DNA of 64,000 bases from Rossellomorea aquimaris (GCF_000935355.1 NZ_JXZC01000002.1:459516-523515); one strand, 5' to 3'; shown: positions 1 through 10,779, numbered from the stretch's first letter. The notes: a model not told the origin generated them from the letters alone. Numbers and translations: made by a program.

Positions 1-123
1 CCCCGGCATATTGACCAGCATCGTTGTCGAGTTGACGATTCCAAACCGGTGACTATCGACGATTCCGTAGTTCACCCCCCGGCATAAACCAAAATCATCT
101 GCGTTGACGATCACATTCCTCAT
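1..123 (-). CDS. chbG: YdjC/ChbG-family carbohydrate deacetylase, N-terminal part (runs off the left edge)
   Basis: Only the first 41 codons are present. The ATG at 121-123 follows a GGGGG ribosome site. The translation begins with a VNADDFG motif, the N-terminal signature of YdjC/ChbG deacetylases; the paired Asp residues help form the metal site. Family members remove acetyl groups from chitooligosaccharides such as diacetylchitobiose or its 6-phosphate, which in E. coli is needed before the GH4 enzyme ChbF can act. The gene starts 20 bp after the GntR regulator and is probably co-transcribed with it, divergently from the GH4/PTS operon. Family assignment is firm; the substrate is inferred from context. 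Confidence 0.85.
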   Translation of the reverse strand, partial: MRNVIVNADDFGLCRGVNYGIVDSHRFGIVNSTTMLVNMPG

Positions 124-143
124 AATCCCCCATCCCCTTTTCT

Positions 144-869
144 CTAATAGGTTCTTTCAACAAGAAAGCTCGCTTTATCTCCTCTGAAGATCGCTTTGGA
201 AAATTCGATCACCGATCCATCCTCTACATAAGCCGTCGTCTCGATCATAAAGCAAGGCGTCCCCTCTGATACCTCAAGCTTTTCTGCCACTCGTTCATCT
301 GCTAAAAATAATTCAATCGTTTCGACGGTCTTTTTAATTTTTATCTCAAACTGTGTTTCCAGGAGCTTGTAAAGTGATCTTTCACATTCGTCTTTATCAA
401 GCCCGGGCGTCTTGTACCAGGGCAGATAGGCCACCTCATATTGCAGGGGCAGCCCGTCTGAATAACGAATTCTCTCTAACCGATTGACGGGATCTCCGTT
501 CTTCAACTCCAGCGCTTTTTCCACTGTTGATTCTGCCGGGATGACATTCATGCTCAGTACCTTGATCTTAGGTTTCTTACCTTGTAGTCGCAGTTGCTCT
601 GTGTAATTGTCGATCGTCGATGACAGGATCTGACTGACTTTCTGTTCTGCGACAAAGGTTCCCCTTCCTTGCTCCCGATACACGTATCCTTCAAGTGTCA
701 GCTGCTGGAGCGCCGTCCGGATCGTCGTACGGCTGACGTTGAACTTTTCGCAAAACTCCGCCTCTGTCGGCAGTTTAGTATTCGGTGCGTATTCTTTATT
801 TTTAATCATGTGGATGATTTCTTCTTTTACATGCGAATGCAGGGCCTTTGCTTCTTGTGTCTCTTTCAT
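144..869 (-). CDS. GntR/HutC-family transcriptional regulator of the divergent PTS operon
   Basis: The 241-residue protein has an N-terminal winged helix (about residues 10-80, with [19 protein letters not shown] typical of GntR) and a C-terminal UTRA effector domain (about 95-240) of the HutC/NagR/TreR type, which normally binds a sugar phosphate. The start chosen is the ATG at 867-869, preceded by GGGAG; an in-frame upstream start at 914 has no ribosome site. It is transcribed divergently from the GH4/PTS operon, and two copies of a TTGT-N4-ACAA dyad lie between them, so it most likely represses that operon and its own. The effector is probably the phosphorylated disaccharide. Confidence 0.88.
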   Translation of the reverse strand: MKETQEAKALHSHVKEEIIHMIKNKEYAPNTKLPTEAEFCEKFNVSRTTIRTALQQLTLEGYVYREQGRGTFVAEQKVSQILSSTIDNYTEQLRLQGKKPKIKVLSMNVIPAESTVEKALELKNGDPVNRLERIRYSDGLPLQYEVAYLPWYKTPGLDKDECERSLYKLLETQFEIKIKKTVETIELFLADERVAEKLEVSEGTPCFMIETTAYVEDGSVIEFSKAIFRGDKASFLVERTY

Positions 870-959
870 TTTGTTTCTCCCTTCCACTTTCTTCCTATAT
901 TTGTTATAACACACCCACGTTCAATTCTCTATTCCTATTCATTTTATCATAAAAATAAT

Positions 960-1046
960 TTGTTATTACAATTAAATAAAAAACAGTCATAAATTTTATA
1001 TTTGTCATTACAATATATAGACGAGCGAAAATTTGTATGATACATT
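960..1046 (+). promoter_or_regulatory. Paired TTGTNATTACAA operators and promoter of the GH4/PTS operon
   Basis: Two near-identical dyads, TTGTTATTACAA (960-971) and TTGTCATTACAA (1002-1013), lie 42 bp apart, about four helical turns. Just downstream a candidate sigma-A promoter is visible: TAGACG at 1018-1023, a 17-bp spacer, and TACATT at 1041-1046. Repeat and spacing are seen directly; binding by the adjacent GntR protein is inferred. Confidence 0.55.
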
Positions 1047-1055
1047 ATAAAAAAC

Positions 1056-1069
1056 AGAAATCGCTTTCA
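1056..1069 (+). promoter_or_regulatory. cre site (CcpA binding) upstream of the GH4 gene
   Basis: AGAAATCGCTTTCA matches the cre consensus TGWAANCGNTNWCA at 13 of 14 positions. It lies about 10 bp downstream of the proposed -10 box and 21 bp before the ATG, a position typical of carbon catabolite repression. Confidence 0.7.
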
Positions 1070-1090
1070 AAATGAAGGGAGATCGACAGA

Positions 1091-2398
1091 ATGTCATTAA
1101 AGGTGGTCATAATCGGAGGCGGATCAAGCTATACACCAGAAATTATCGAGGGGTTCATCCACCGATACGAATCTTTTCCTATTACGAACATCACGCTTGT
1201 AGATATCGAAGCAGGAAAGGAGAAGCTTGAAATCATCGGGCAGCTTGCTCGTCGAATGATCCATAAAGCAGGTGTGCCGATTGAATTGGAATGGACTCTT
1301 AACCGGCGCGCTGCCTTGATCGGCGCTGACTTTGTGACAACACAAATCAGGGTGGGCGGCCTCTCAGCCAGGGAAAAAGATGAACGTATTCCGTTGAGTC
1401 ATGGGGTCATCGGTCAGGAAACCAATGGAGCAGGCGGTATATTCAAGGCCTTGCGTACCATTCCGGTCTTGATGGAAATTTGTCATGACATCCAGCAGAT
1501 TTGTCCCCATGCATGGCTCATTAATTTCACCAACCCCGCAGGCATTGTAACAGAAGCCCTGCTTAAATACAGCCCTCACAAAAAAGTCATCGGGGTATGC
1601 AACATCCCGATCAACATGAAAAACAGTGTGGCTGAGATGATGAATTGTACTGCAAATGAAGTACAAATCGAGTTTGTAGGGATGAATCATTTTGTATTTG
1701 GAAAAAGGGTTTGGGTCAACGGTCAGGATGTCACAGATCAGGTTCTGCAAAAACTGATCCATCAAGAAGTGGATTACTCACCGGCCAACATCGTCTCCCT
1801 CGGATGGTCGAAGGAATTTTTACAGGCCATCGGGATGCTTCCCAATCCTTATCATCAATACTACTTCCAACGGGACTCTGTGTTGGAAAAGGACCTTCAA
1901 GCTTATAGTGAAAACGGTACACGGGCAGAGGTTGTTCGAAAAGTTGAAAAAGAACTTTTCATACAATATATGAAAGAAGAGTTGAACGAAAAACCAAAAG
2001 AACTGGAAAATCGAGGAGGTGCCTACTACAGTGATGCTGCCTGCAGCCTCATGACGAGCATTTACAACAACTCAGGGGACATCCAAACCGTCAATACACT
2101 GAACAATGGATCCATCCCTGACCTGCCTCACGACGCTGTCATCGAAGTAAACGCTGTCGTTACGAGGGACGGACCTCGGCCAATCGCCATCGGACCGCTT
2201 CCTCCCTCCGTCAAAGGGATCATCCAACAGATGAAAGCGTTCGAAGATCTCGTCATCCAGGCAGCAATGTCCGGTGAGTACAATCATGTCTATCAGGCCA
2301 TGGTGATGAATCCGCTAGTACAGAACGAAGGGGTAGCAAGACAACTAGTCGATGAATTATTGGAAGCTCACAAAGAGTTTTTACCGCAATTCAATTAA
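1091..2398 (+). CDS. chbF: GH4 6-phospho-beta-glucosidase
   Basis: This 435-residue cytoplasmic glycosidase belongs to family GH4, which cleaves phosphorylated disaccharides by an NAD- and Mn-dependent redox mechanism. The N-terminal GGGSSYTP loop binds NAD. Metal ligands expected for the family are visible as C170 (in VIGVCN) and H200 (in VGMNHF), and the NFTNPAG motif is intact. Length is normal for CelF/LicH/ChbF. An AAGGGAG ribosome site precedes the ATG. It heads an operon with PTS IIC, IIA and IIB, and with the divergent ChbG-like deacetylase this suggests chitobiose-6-phosphate as substrate; cellobiose-6-phosphate (celF/licH) is the alternative. Confidence 0.9.
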   Translation: MSLKVVIIGGGSSYTPEIIEGFIHRYESFPITNITLVDIEAGKEKLEIIGQLARRMIHKAGVPIELEWTLNRRAALIGADFVTTQIRVGGLSAREKDERIPLSHGVIGQETNGAGGIFKALRTIPVLMEICHDIQQICPHAWLINFTNPAGIVTEALLKYSPHKKVIGVCNIPINMKNSVAEMMNCTANEVQIEFVGMNHFVFGKRVWVNGQDVTDQVLQKLIHQEVDYSPANIVSLGWSKEFLQAIGMLPNPYHQYYFQRDSVLEKDLQAYSENGTRAEVVRKVEKELFIQYMKEELNEKPKELENRGGAYYSDAACSLMTSIYNNSGDIQTVNTLNNGSIPDLPHDAVIEVNAVVTRDGPRPIAIGPLPPSVKGIIQQMKAFEDLVIQAAMSGEYNHVYQAMVMNPLVQNEGVARQLVDELLEAHKEFLPQFN

Positions 2399-2421
2399 TC
2401 TAGTAAATGGGGGAAAGAGAA

Positions 2422-3714
2422 ATGAGTAAAGTAATGGGGTTTATGGAAAGCAAGTTTATGCCGATTGCAGGACGAATCGGGTCACAACGGCATCTCGTCG
2501 CCACCCGTGATGGATTCGTTTCGATCATGCCACTGATCATCGTCGGATCTTTGGCTGTCTTATTAAATAATCTGCCGATCGATGCCTTTCAAAATTTTAT
2601 GGCCTCTGTGTTCGGCGAAAGCTGGAAATCCGTCGGGGGCAATATGTGGAATGGGTCATTCGCCATCCTCGGACTGCTCGTCGCCGCATCCATCAGTTAT
2701 CATTTAGCCAAGTCCTATCATATCGATGGGCTATCTGCAGCGTTGGTATCGATCGCTTCACTCATCATCCTCACGCCGGTAACGGAAGACTGGGGGATTT
2801 CCTACGCGTGGACAGGAGCACAAGGGATATTCGTCGCAGTGATCACGTCCCTCCTTGTCACAGAATTATTCAAAGTGTTGATTCGTTCCAAGTTTACGAT
2901 CAGTATGCCGGACGGTGTACCTGAAGGGGTCGTAAAATCATTTAAAGCCCTGATCCCGGCTACGATCATCTTGATTCTTGTTGGTCTTATTCAAGCTCTC
3001 TTAACTTCCTTTGCAGAAAAAAGCATCTTTGAAATCGTGTTCACTGTGGTTCAGGAACCACTGCAAGCTGTATCCAACTCACTGCCATCAGCCATAGTTG
3101 TAGCCTTCTTAAATCATTTCCTTTGGTTCTTCGGCTTACATGGCACGAACATATTAGGTCCGATCATCGAACCGATCTACCTTCCATTGATTGAGAAAAA
3201 CCAGCAGCTGTTCGCAGACGGCATGAGTGCCTTCGACGTTCCATACATTGTAACGAAGCCATTCTTCGACGCATATGTGTACATGGGCGGATCCGGTACG
3301 ACCATTGCCTTGATCATCGCCATCTTCCTTGTAGTGAAAACGAAGCATTACCGCACAGTCGGAAAATTATCTGCAGCGCCTGGGGTTTTCAACATCAATG
3401 AGCCGGTCATCTTTGGATTGCCGATCGTGTTAAATCCGCTTATGTTTATCCCGTTTTTACTGGTACCTGTCGTATTGACAGTTACATCTTACCTGGCACT
3501 GAGCTTAGGAATTGTACCTAAAACCGTCGCGATCGTTCCTTGGACGACACCACCGATCATCAGTGGATACTTGGTAACAGGGGGATCATGGAGTGGAATC
3601 GTGCTTCAACTCGTGAATCTGACGATCGCTACACTTATGTACATCCCATTCCTGTTTGCATCTGAACGTGCCCAATTAAAGAAAACAACCGAAACGAGTG
3701 ATAAAATCGCATGA
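2422..3714 (+). CDS. celB: PTS lactose/cellobiose-family IIC permease
   Basis: About 430 residues with roughly ten hydrophobic segments, including the conserved APGVFNINEPVIFG loop of cellobiose/chitobiose-type IIC proteins. It moves the sugar across the membrane while phosphorylating it with IIB. I chose the ATG at 2422, which follows GGGGG with good spacing; the in-frame ATG at 2407 lacks a ribosome site. It follows the GH4 gene by 23 bp and overlaps IIA by 4 bp (ATGA), so translation is probably coupled. Sugar specificity cannot be read from the sequence. Confidence 0.9.
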   Translation: MSKVMGFMESKFMPIAGRIGSQRHLVATRDGFVSIMPLIIVGSLAVLLNNLPIDAFQNFMASVFGESWKSVGGNMWNGSFAILGLLVAASISYHLAKSYHIDGLSAALVSIASLIILTPVTEDWGISYAWTGAQGIFVAVITSLLVTELFKVLIRSKFTISMPDGVPEGVVKSFKALIPATIILILVGLIQALLTSFAEKSIFEIVFTVVQEPLQAVSNSLPSAIVVAFLNHFLWFFGLHGTNILGPIIEPIYLPLIEKNQQLFADGMSAFDVPYIVTKPFFDAYVYMGGSGTTIALIIAIFLVVKTKHYRTVGKLSAAPGVFNINEPVIFGLPIVLNPLMFIPFLLVPVVLTVTSYLALSLGIVPKTVAIVPWTTPPIISGYLVTGGSWSGIVLQLVNLTIATLMYIPFLFASERAQLKKTTETSDKIA

Positions 3715-4025
3715 ATGCAAATCTGACTTTAGAAGAAATCTCTTTTCATATCATTTTACATGCGGGAAACGCCCGGTCCTCAGCCATGGAAGCCTTGCAA
3801 GCAGCTAAGAAAAAACAATTCGAAACAGCAGAGGAAAAAATGTCCGAGGCAGCGAAAGAAGTACATCAAGCTCACCACTATCAAACGCAATTACTTCAAA
3901 AAGAAGCAAGTGGTGAAAATCAGAATCCTACGATTCTATTGATTCACGCCCAGGATCATCTCATGAACGCCATCACCGTCAAAGAACTGGCACAGGAAAT
4001 CATCGAAATCCATCAAAACAAGTAA
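3711..4025 (+). CDS. celC: PTS lactose/cellobiose-family IIA component
   Basis: A 104-residue soluble helical phosphocarrier. The LIHAQDHLM motif contains the expected phospho-acceptor histidine, H79, followed by H83. It accepts phosphate from HPr and passes it to IIB. The start codon overlaps the IIC stop (ATGA), giving translational coupling. Length and motif match the ChbA/LacF/CelC family. The order GH4-IIC-IIA-IIB identifies one complete import and hydrolysis operon. Confidence 0.92.
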   Translation: MNANLTLEEISFHIILHAGNARSSAMEALQAAKKKQFETAEEKMSEAAKEVHQAHHYQTQLLQKEASGENQNPTILLIHAQDHLMNAITVKELAQEIIEIHQNK

Positions 4026-4037
4026 GGAGTGCTTCAT

Positions 4038-4340
4038 ATGAATATCATGCTGGTCTGCTCGGCAGGCATGTCAACGAGTATGTTAGTCCAAAAAATGCGG
4101 AAAGCTGCTGAAGAAAAAGGTCTTGAAGCCACGATTAATGCTACATCCGAAGCTGATTTAAGCAATCATTTAGATAAACTGGACGTCATCCTGATCGGAC
4201 CTCAAGTCCGCTATCTATCTTCTAAAATCATTGAAAAGGCAGAGCCTTATCAGATTAAGGTGGATGTCATCGATGGGATGCACTATGGGATGATGAATGG
4301 TGCGAAGGTATTGGAGCAGGCTGAGGGGCTGTTGGGGTAA
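4038..4340 (+). CDS. celA: PTS lactose/cellobiose-family IIB component
   Basis: A 100-residue cytoplasmic domain with the IIB signature MLVCSAGMSTS, in which C7 is the residue phosphorylated by IIA. The start is the ATG at 4038, eight bases after AAGGAG; an upstream GTG at 4029 overlaps the ribosome site and is unlikely. It is the last gene of the operon and is followed at once by a strong hairpin terminator. Family and role are clear; the sugar is inferred to be chitobiose or another beta-disaccharide. Confidence 0.92.
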   Translation: MNIMLVCSAGMSTSMLVQKMRKAAEEKGLEATINATSEADLSNHLDKLDVILIGPQVRYLSSKIIEKAEPYQIKVDVIDGMHYGMMNGAKVLEQAEGLLG

Positions 4341-4351
4341 TAATCGTTTCA

Positions 4352-4388
4352 TGAAAAAGAGTGACCTGTAACAGGTTACTCTTTTTCA
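4352..4388 (+). terminator. Terminator of the GH4/PTS operon
   Basis: Seventeen-base arms (4352-4368 and 4372-4388) with one G-T pair, a three-base loop and a run of T in the distal arm, 11 bp after the IIB stop codon. The A-rich proximal arm would let it also act on transcripts from the other strand. Confidence 0.85.
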
Positions 4389-4442
4389 TATTGAGGAACA
4401 TGAAGAAAGTGCCCCCCTTTACAGGAGGACACTTCCAATCGA

Positions 4443-4661
4443 TTACATTACTTCATAGTCCGTCACATTACGCTCTACCACCCGGGCTCCCTCAACGCTC
4501 ACGAATGCTCCGTTTGAACTTCCGAACACATTGGTCGCGATCAGGTTATCCATCGCTGCTTTCACCGCCACAGTATCGATCGGTTCGACGGGGTCATTGA
4601 TGGATAGTTTAGCTGGCTTCCCCGTTTCCGTTTGGAATTCCAATTCTAATACTTTTGCCAT
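4443..4661 (-). CDS. DUF2922 small protein
   Basis: A 72-residue acidic protein without signal peptide or membrane segment. The pattern (LELEFQTETGKPAKLSI near the start, DPVEPIDTVAVKAAMDNLI in the middle) matches DUF2922, small proteins of unknown function in Bacillaceae. A good ribosome site (GGAGGAGAC) precedes the ATG. It follows the DUF1659 gene by 36 bp; the two families usually occur as a pair, so they are probably co-transcribed. No function can be assigned. Confidence 0.8.
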   Translation of the reverse strand: MAKVLELEFQTETGKPAKLSINDPVEPIDTVAVKAAMDNLIATNVFGSSNGAFVSVEGARVVERNVTDYEVM

Positions 4662-4697
4662 CCTGTCTCCTCCTCTCTATTAAGATATTGTTCATCC

Positions 4698-4916
4698 TTA
4701 CTCGTTAATATCAAAGCTTTGCACCTTCTCGATGTTATACAATCCTTTTGAAGAAAGACTTGCCAGCGATAAAGCCGCACTGTTCATCTCATCCGCTGTT
4801 GCCAGTGCATTGATGTAGCTGTACGATTTGTATACAAACTTAGGATTCCCTTTCTCGTCCAAACCATCGTTGTAAGCAAGTCGTATTCTCGTCGATTTCA
4901 AATCCGCAGTTGCCAT
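4698..4916 (-). CDS. DUF1659 small protein
   Basis: A 72-residue protein beginning MATADLKSTRIRLAYNDG and containing the KGNPKFVYKSYSYINA segment typical of DUF1659. I chose the ATG at 4914-4916 behind GGAGGTGAGG; the in-frame GTG nine bases upstream lies inside that ribosome site. It is the first gene of a two-gene unit with the DUF2922 gene. No catalytic motif, signal peptide or membrane helix is visible, and the function is unknown. Confidence 0.8.
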   Translation of the reverse strand: MATADLKSTRIRLAYNDGLDEKGNPKFVYKSYSYINALATADEMNSAALSLASLSSKGLYNIEKVQSFDINE

Positions 4917-4985
4917 GTGCCTCACCTCCCTTCACCCTTTATATAGGGGATAGAGAAAGGAAGGGACACCCCGTTTGTAAAAAAA

Positions 4986-5040
4986 GAGGGACGGACCTCC
5001 ATTCCTAGTACCAGCTCCTAGGAATAGAGGTCCGTCCCTC
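4986..5040 (-). terminator. Long hairpin terminator of the dehydrogenase gene, built from the GAGGGACGGACCTC repeat
   Basis: Outer arms GAGGGACGGACCTC (4986-4999) and GAGGTCCGTCCCTC (5027-5040) are perfectly complementary, with an inner ATTCCTAG/CTAGGAAT stem. A run of seven T follows on the minus strand. It starts 4 bp after the dehydrogenase stop. The same arm recurs at 24506, 24526, 40184, 44101 and 48203. Confidence 0.85.
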
Positions 5041-5044
5041 GTTC

Positions 5045-6424
5045 TTAATAAAGTTTTCCTTGCCTGTATAGAACCGTGGATAGTTTCATGACGGAGTGGA
5101 TGTAGCAGTTTTGGCGTAATGGGAATGGGTCGCCGAAGAATAGTGGCAGGACGGTGTCCAGGGTTGCTTTCATTTTGTCGTAGAGGAGGTTGAATACTTC
5201 TTCCTCAGTATAGAATTGGGTTTCCCGTCCTTGCAGCCATTCGAAGTAGGAGACGATGACCCCGCCGGCATTCGCGAGGATATCGGGGATGATGATGACT
5301 CCCTGATCACTTAAGTACGTATCCGCTTCTGTCGTAATCGGGGCATTGGCTCCTTCCACGATGATCCTTGCTTTCACTTTTTCCACATTGTCCTTGTGAA
5401 CCTGATCCTCTAATGCCGCTAACATCAGAACATCTACGTCTAAAAACAGAACCTCATCACGGTCACGGATTTCAGCATTCACACCGATTTCCTTCAACTG
5501 TTCTTCCCCGGTCGGCAGATCTCCTTTATTCTTCATCGTAAACTCAACCAGTGCCGGGATATCCAGCCCATCCGAGTTGAACAGCGTGACATTCCGGTCA
5601 CTCACCGCCACCACTTTATTCTGTAAATGGGTGGATTGATGGGCTTCAAGCGCTGCCACCGAGCCGACATTCCCGAACCCCTGCACAGCAATCGTCAACG
5701 CACGATCTTCAAAATCAAGAGCCGTTTTCGCAAAGACATTATCCGTCTTCGTCAATAGACTCTTCTGGTCCCTCACAAAATCATGAACAAGATAACGGAA
5801 TGTAAAGAAAACGCCTTTTCCAGTAGCCTCTCTCCGTCCCAACGATCCGCCGTTCACAACACTCTTCCCCGTAAAGCTCCCTCTATAAGGCATCCCCGGC
5901 CGGATGCTCTTATACTCCGCCATCATCCAGTCCATTTCACGTTCCCCCGATCCCATATCAGGGGCAGGGATATCTTTATCGGGCCCGAGGACATCGCTGA
6001 AATATTGGACATACTTTCTCGCGATCAGATGAAGCTCCTTCTCGGAATACTCCCGGGGATTCAGGATGATCCCGCCCTTTCCCCCACCGAATGGCACATC
6101 GTGAAGGGCATTCTTCAACGTCATCAAAGAAGCCAGATTCACGACTTCTTCCTCATTCACCGTCTCGTGAAAACGGATCCCTCCCTTATACGGCCCCAGG
6201 GCATTATTATGCTGAACGCGGAATGCGGGGATACGGACCACCTTTTCGTCTTCAAGGGGAATCCTCAAGTACGACTTATGTACATGATTCGGCGTCGATA
6301 GAATCGAAGTCAGAGACGTAAACGCTTTCTTCCTCGTCTCACCTTTTACTTCCGGTAAAAAAGATCCGTCCTCTAATAGTGCATCCAATGACTTTTGAAC
6401 AATATCTCTCGTTTGGCTGATCAA
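5045..6424 (-). CDS. Glu/Leu/Phe/Val dehydrogenase family protein (probable glutamate dehydrogenase)
   Basis: A 459-residue NAD(P)-dependent amino acid dehydrogenase interconverting an amino acid, most likely glutamate, with its 2-oxo acid and ammonia. Catalytic-region motifs are intact: GPYKGGIRFH and PFGGGKGGI (substrate-binding and catalytic lysines), then IAVQGFGNVGS for the dinucleotide-binding domain. It is about 30 residues longer than typical GudB/RocG; the extra residues lie mainly before the Rossmann domain (around FVRDQKSLLTKTDNVFAK). The start is a TTG at 6422-6424 with AGGAGGG seven bases upstream; no alternative start is as good. It is monocistronic, with its own terminator. Leucine-type activity is not excluded. 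Confidence 0.82.
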   Translation of the reverse strand: MISQTRDIVQKSLDALLEDGSFLPEVKGETRKKAFTSLTSILSTPNHVHKSYLRIPLEDEKVVRIPAFRVQHNNALGPYKGGIRFHETVNEEEVVNLASLMTLKNALHDVPFGGGKGGIILNPREYSEKELHLIARKYVQYFSDVLGPDKDIPAPDMGSGEREMDWMMAEYKSIRPGMPYRGSFTGKSVVNGGSLGRREATGKGVFFTFRYLVHDFVRDQKSLLTKTDNVFAKTALDFEDRALTIAVQGFGNVGSVAALEAHQSTHLQNKVVAVSDRNVTLFNSDGLDIPALVEFTMKNKGDLPTGEEQLKEIGVNAEIRDRDEVLFLDVDVLMLAALEDQVHKDNVEKVKARIIVEGANAPITTEADTYLSDQGVIIIPDILANAGGVIVSYFEWLQGRETQFYTEEEVFNLLYDKMKATLDTVLPLFFGDPFPLRQNCYIHSVMKLSTVLYRQGKLY

Positions 6425-6542
6425 ATCGGGTCCCTCCTATAAATGTAAGAAAATAGTGGTATCTACTATATTGTTACCCTTCCATTACTGGTTAAAAACG
6501 ACTATTCATAAACTCCCATATCAAATCTCTCCCAACATCAAA

Positions 6543-6574
6543 AAGACCGCACCCTATCCAAAAGGTGCGGTCTT
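6543..6574 (-). terminator. Terminator after the LacI-type regulator
   Basis: Arms AAGACCGCACC and GGTGCGGTCTT are perfectly complementary (6543-6553 and 6564-6574). Read on the minus strand the stem is followed by TTTTT. It closes the galK-to-galR gene set. Confidence 0.85.
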
Positions 6575-6587
6575 CAACAGATGGTAT

Positions 6588-8641
<2,054 letters not shown>

Positions 8642-8672
8642 TCACAATCCTTTTCTCCGTTCATGATCTCCG

Positions 8673-10616
8673 CTACAACTCGTTTATCACGCAGTCATAA
8701 GGCTGTAAAACCACTTCACCATACGCTTCCTCATACCCATTGTGGTTAATGATTATCTGATACGTTTTAGCATCGACTGTTCTCGTAACAACCTCGACAC
8801 CTGGATTTGTTTCCAGCGTTTCAATGCCTGTGTCGTCTGTAATTTTTCTTGCAAGCACGTCCATGATTTCTTTTTCGATTCCCGCACCGATATAGTACGC
8901 TTTCCCCTTGCCGAATTCATTTTCCGTTACACAGGCATACTCATTGTAAAATGCGTCGTCGTAGCGATAAAGGGACTTGGCCGTAATCGGATTCACCAAA
9001 TCGCGCCAGTATTCTGCTATCGTCGTACGACCCGACTCCGTTGATACGACAGGAACAGCTTGTCCTTCATGAAGCGATTCGGATTCCTCCACCTCAATGC
9101 CAAGCAACGGGGACAGTCCCCCAGGAATCATTTGTCCGAACACCAGATTATTATCTTTATCCTTCACTCCGGCACGGTACGACACGATGACCGTCCCTCC
9201 ATTTTTGGTGAACGCTTCAAGTCTCTCAGTCAATTCGGCATCCATCAGCTGCGGCACCGGTACAAGCACCACCTTGTATTGTGAGAAATCCTGATCGTAC
9301 TTCAACACATCGATCATCGTGTTTTGTTTATGGAAAGGTTCATACAAACGAAGAACTTCCTCTGTAAAATCAATGCTCGGATTCTGCTGCTGGATCCGCC
9401 ATGACCATACATTATCGAAATCGTATAGCAGGGCGACATCCGCTTTTACAGGTGAATCAAAGAGGGTCTGATATTCCTTGACTTCACTGAAAAATTGCTT
9501 CACTTCATTGAATTTACGCGTCGTCCGGTTATTGGCATCAAGGATTCCAAGACAATACTGTTCCGCTCCGCGATTCATTCCACGCCAGCGGAAGAACAAC
9601 ATATTGGAACATCCGTGTGCAAAGGCGTGCCATGCCCATGCCTTTGCCTGATTCGGTCTCGGTAAATAACCGATTACGTCATGACCCTGGGCTCCCATTA
9701 ATTCTTCAACGATCCAGAAATTCTGTTTCTTTAATCCTCTTACAAAATCGAGTGTCATGGAAAGATGGGCCGGAGAAATTGGTTCCTTCAATCCTCCCCA
9801 TACCGGATAATTGTCGTAGGAAACAAAATCGAGATCTCTCGAAAATTCATTATGATCAAACCATTTCCCGAAGAAACCGCCTGGCAGGTTCGTGGTCACG
9901 GTTTGGTGAGCGCCTTTCAAGCGTCTTGCAAGCTCCACATGTTTAAGGGCAAAGCCGCTTAAAGAAGCTGAACGAAAACGGGACCAATCCAGCATCATGG
10001 CCGGGTTATGAACCGTGATCGTTTGTTTGGGTACGGGAATTTCAGAGAACAAATTATACGTCTGCCCCCAGAAAATCGTTCCCCAGCGCTCATTCAATTC
10101 ATGAATTGATTCATATTTTTCCTGAAGAAACGCTTGAAAAGCACGTTGGCAGCTAGAGCAGTAACACATATCACTATCTTCATGGCCAAATTCATTGTCG
10201 ATTTGCCATGACACGATGGCTTCTTCGTCACGGTAATGAGTGATGAGTTTTTCAGCGATTCGCAGGGAGTATCTTTGGTACGTTTCAGAGTTATAGCAAT
10301 ACTGCCTTCTCCCCCCGAACGACTTTTTCACTCCATTGATATCTTCAATGAAAATATCGGGATGTTCGGCAGCAAGCCACGCAGGAAACGTCGCTGTCGG
10401 TGTCCCGAACATCACCTTCATATCGTACGCCTTCACCTTTTCAATAACATGATCAAAAAAGGAAAAGTCAAAACGGCCTTCTTCTTTCTCCATCAAGTGC
10501 CAGGCGAACTCGCCGATCCTGACCATATTGACACCCATGTCTTTCATCCTTGAAAGATCTTCATCTATTAAATCGATATCCCAATGTTCCGGGTAGTAAT
10601 CTACGCCTAAATACAT
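8673..10616 (-). CDS. bgaB: GH42 beta-galactosidase
   Basis: A 647-residue family 42 beta-galactosidase. The acid/base glutamate is E142 in WQIDNEFG, and the nucleophile is about E304 in FWIVEELMG. The zinc-cluster cysteines of GH42 are all present (C107, C151, C153, C156). The (beta/alpha)8 domain is followed by a glutamine-amidotransferase-like trimerisation domain (about 390-590). There is no signal peptide, so the enzyme is intracellular. The start is the ATG at 10614-10616, six bases after AGGTG; the in-frame GTG at 10625 lies within the ribosome site. It hydrolyses imported lactose or galactan-derived oligosaccharides and feeds galM and galKET. Confidence 0.92.
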   Translation of the reverse strand: MYLGVDYYPEHWDIDLIDEDLSRMKDMGVNMVRIGEFAWHLMEKEEGRFDFSFFDHVIEKVKAYDMKVMFGTPTATFPAWLAAEHPDIFIEDINGVKKSFGGRRQYCYNSETYQRYSLRIAEKLITHYRDEEAIVSWQIDNEFGHEDSDMCYCSSCQRAFQAFLQEKYESIHELNERWGTIFWGQTYNLFSEIPVPKQTITVHNPAMMLDWSRFRSASLSGFALKHVELARRLKGAHQTVTTNLPGGFFGKWFDHNEFSRDLDFVSYDNYPVWGGLKEPISPAHLSMTLDFVRGLKKQNFWIVEELMGAQGHDVIGYLPRPNQAKAWAWHAFAHGCSNMLFFRWRGMNRGAEQYCLGILDANNRTTRKFNEVKQFFSEVKEYQTLFDSPVKADVALLYDFDNVWSWRIQQQNPSIDFTEEVLRLYEPFHKQNTMIDVLKYDQDFSQYKVVLVPVPQLMDAELTERLEAFTKNGGTVIVSYRAGVKDKDNNLVFGQMIPGGLSPLLGIEVEESESLHEGQAVPVVSTESGRTTIAEYWRDLVNPITAKSLYRYDDAFYNEYACVTENEFGKGKAYYIGAGIEKEIMDVLARKITDDTGIETLETNPGVEVVTRTVDAKTYQIIINHNGYEEAYGEVVLQPYDCVINEL

Positions 10617-10646
10617 ATCTATCACCTGTTTTGTTTAGTATAGAGA

Positions 10647-10682
10647 AAATAAGAAACCGGGTCGTTCATTGGTTTCTTATTT
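10647..10682. other. Perfect 12-bp inverted repeat in front of the beta-galactosidase gene
   Basis: AAATAAGAAACC (10647-10658) and GGTTTCTTATTT (10671-10682) are exact complements with a 12-base loop, 30 bp upstream of the bgaB start. It could be a weak terminator of galT read-through or an mRNA hairpin in the bgaB leader. Confidence 0.5.
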
Positions 10683-10714
10683 CACTTGGAGATTTATTTC
10701 TTTTTGAAATCTAT

Positions 10715-10779
10715 GATGGTACTTATCCAACAGTATCTGATTTGATAGGTCTGATGGTACTTATCCAATAGCATCTGAC
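10715..10779. repeat. Direct repeat, two 27-bp copies with a 38-bp period
   Basis: GATGGTACTTATCCAACAGT at 10715 recurs as GATGGTACTTATCCAATAGC at 10753, each followed by ATCTGA. Function unknown; it lies in the galT-bgaB gap. Confidence 0.7.

Noticed and set aside
669..992. 107-residue plus-strand ORF overlapping the gntR gene
   Set aside because: It is antisense to a clear GntR coding region and lacks domain features.
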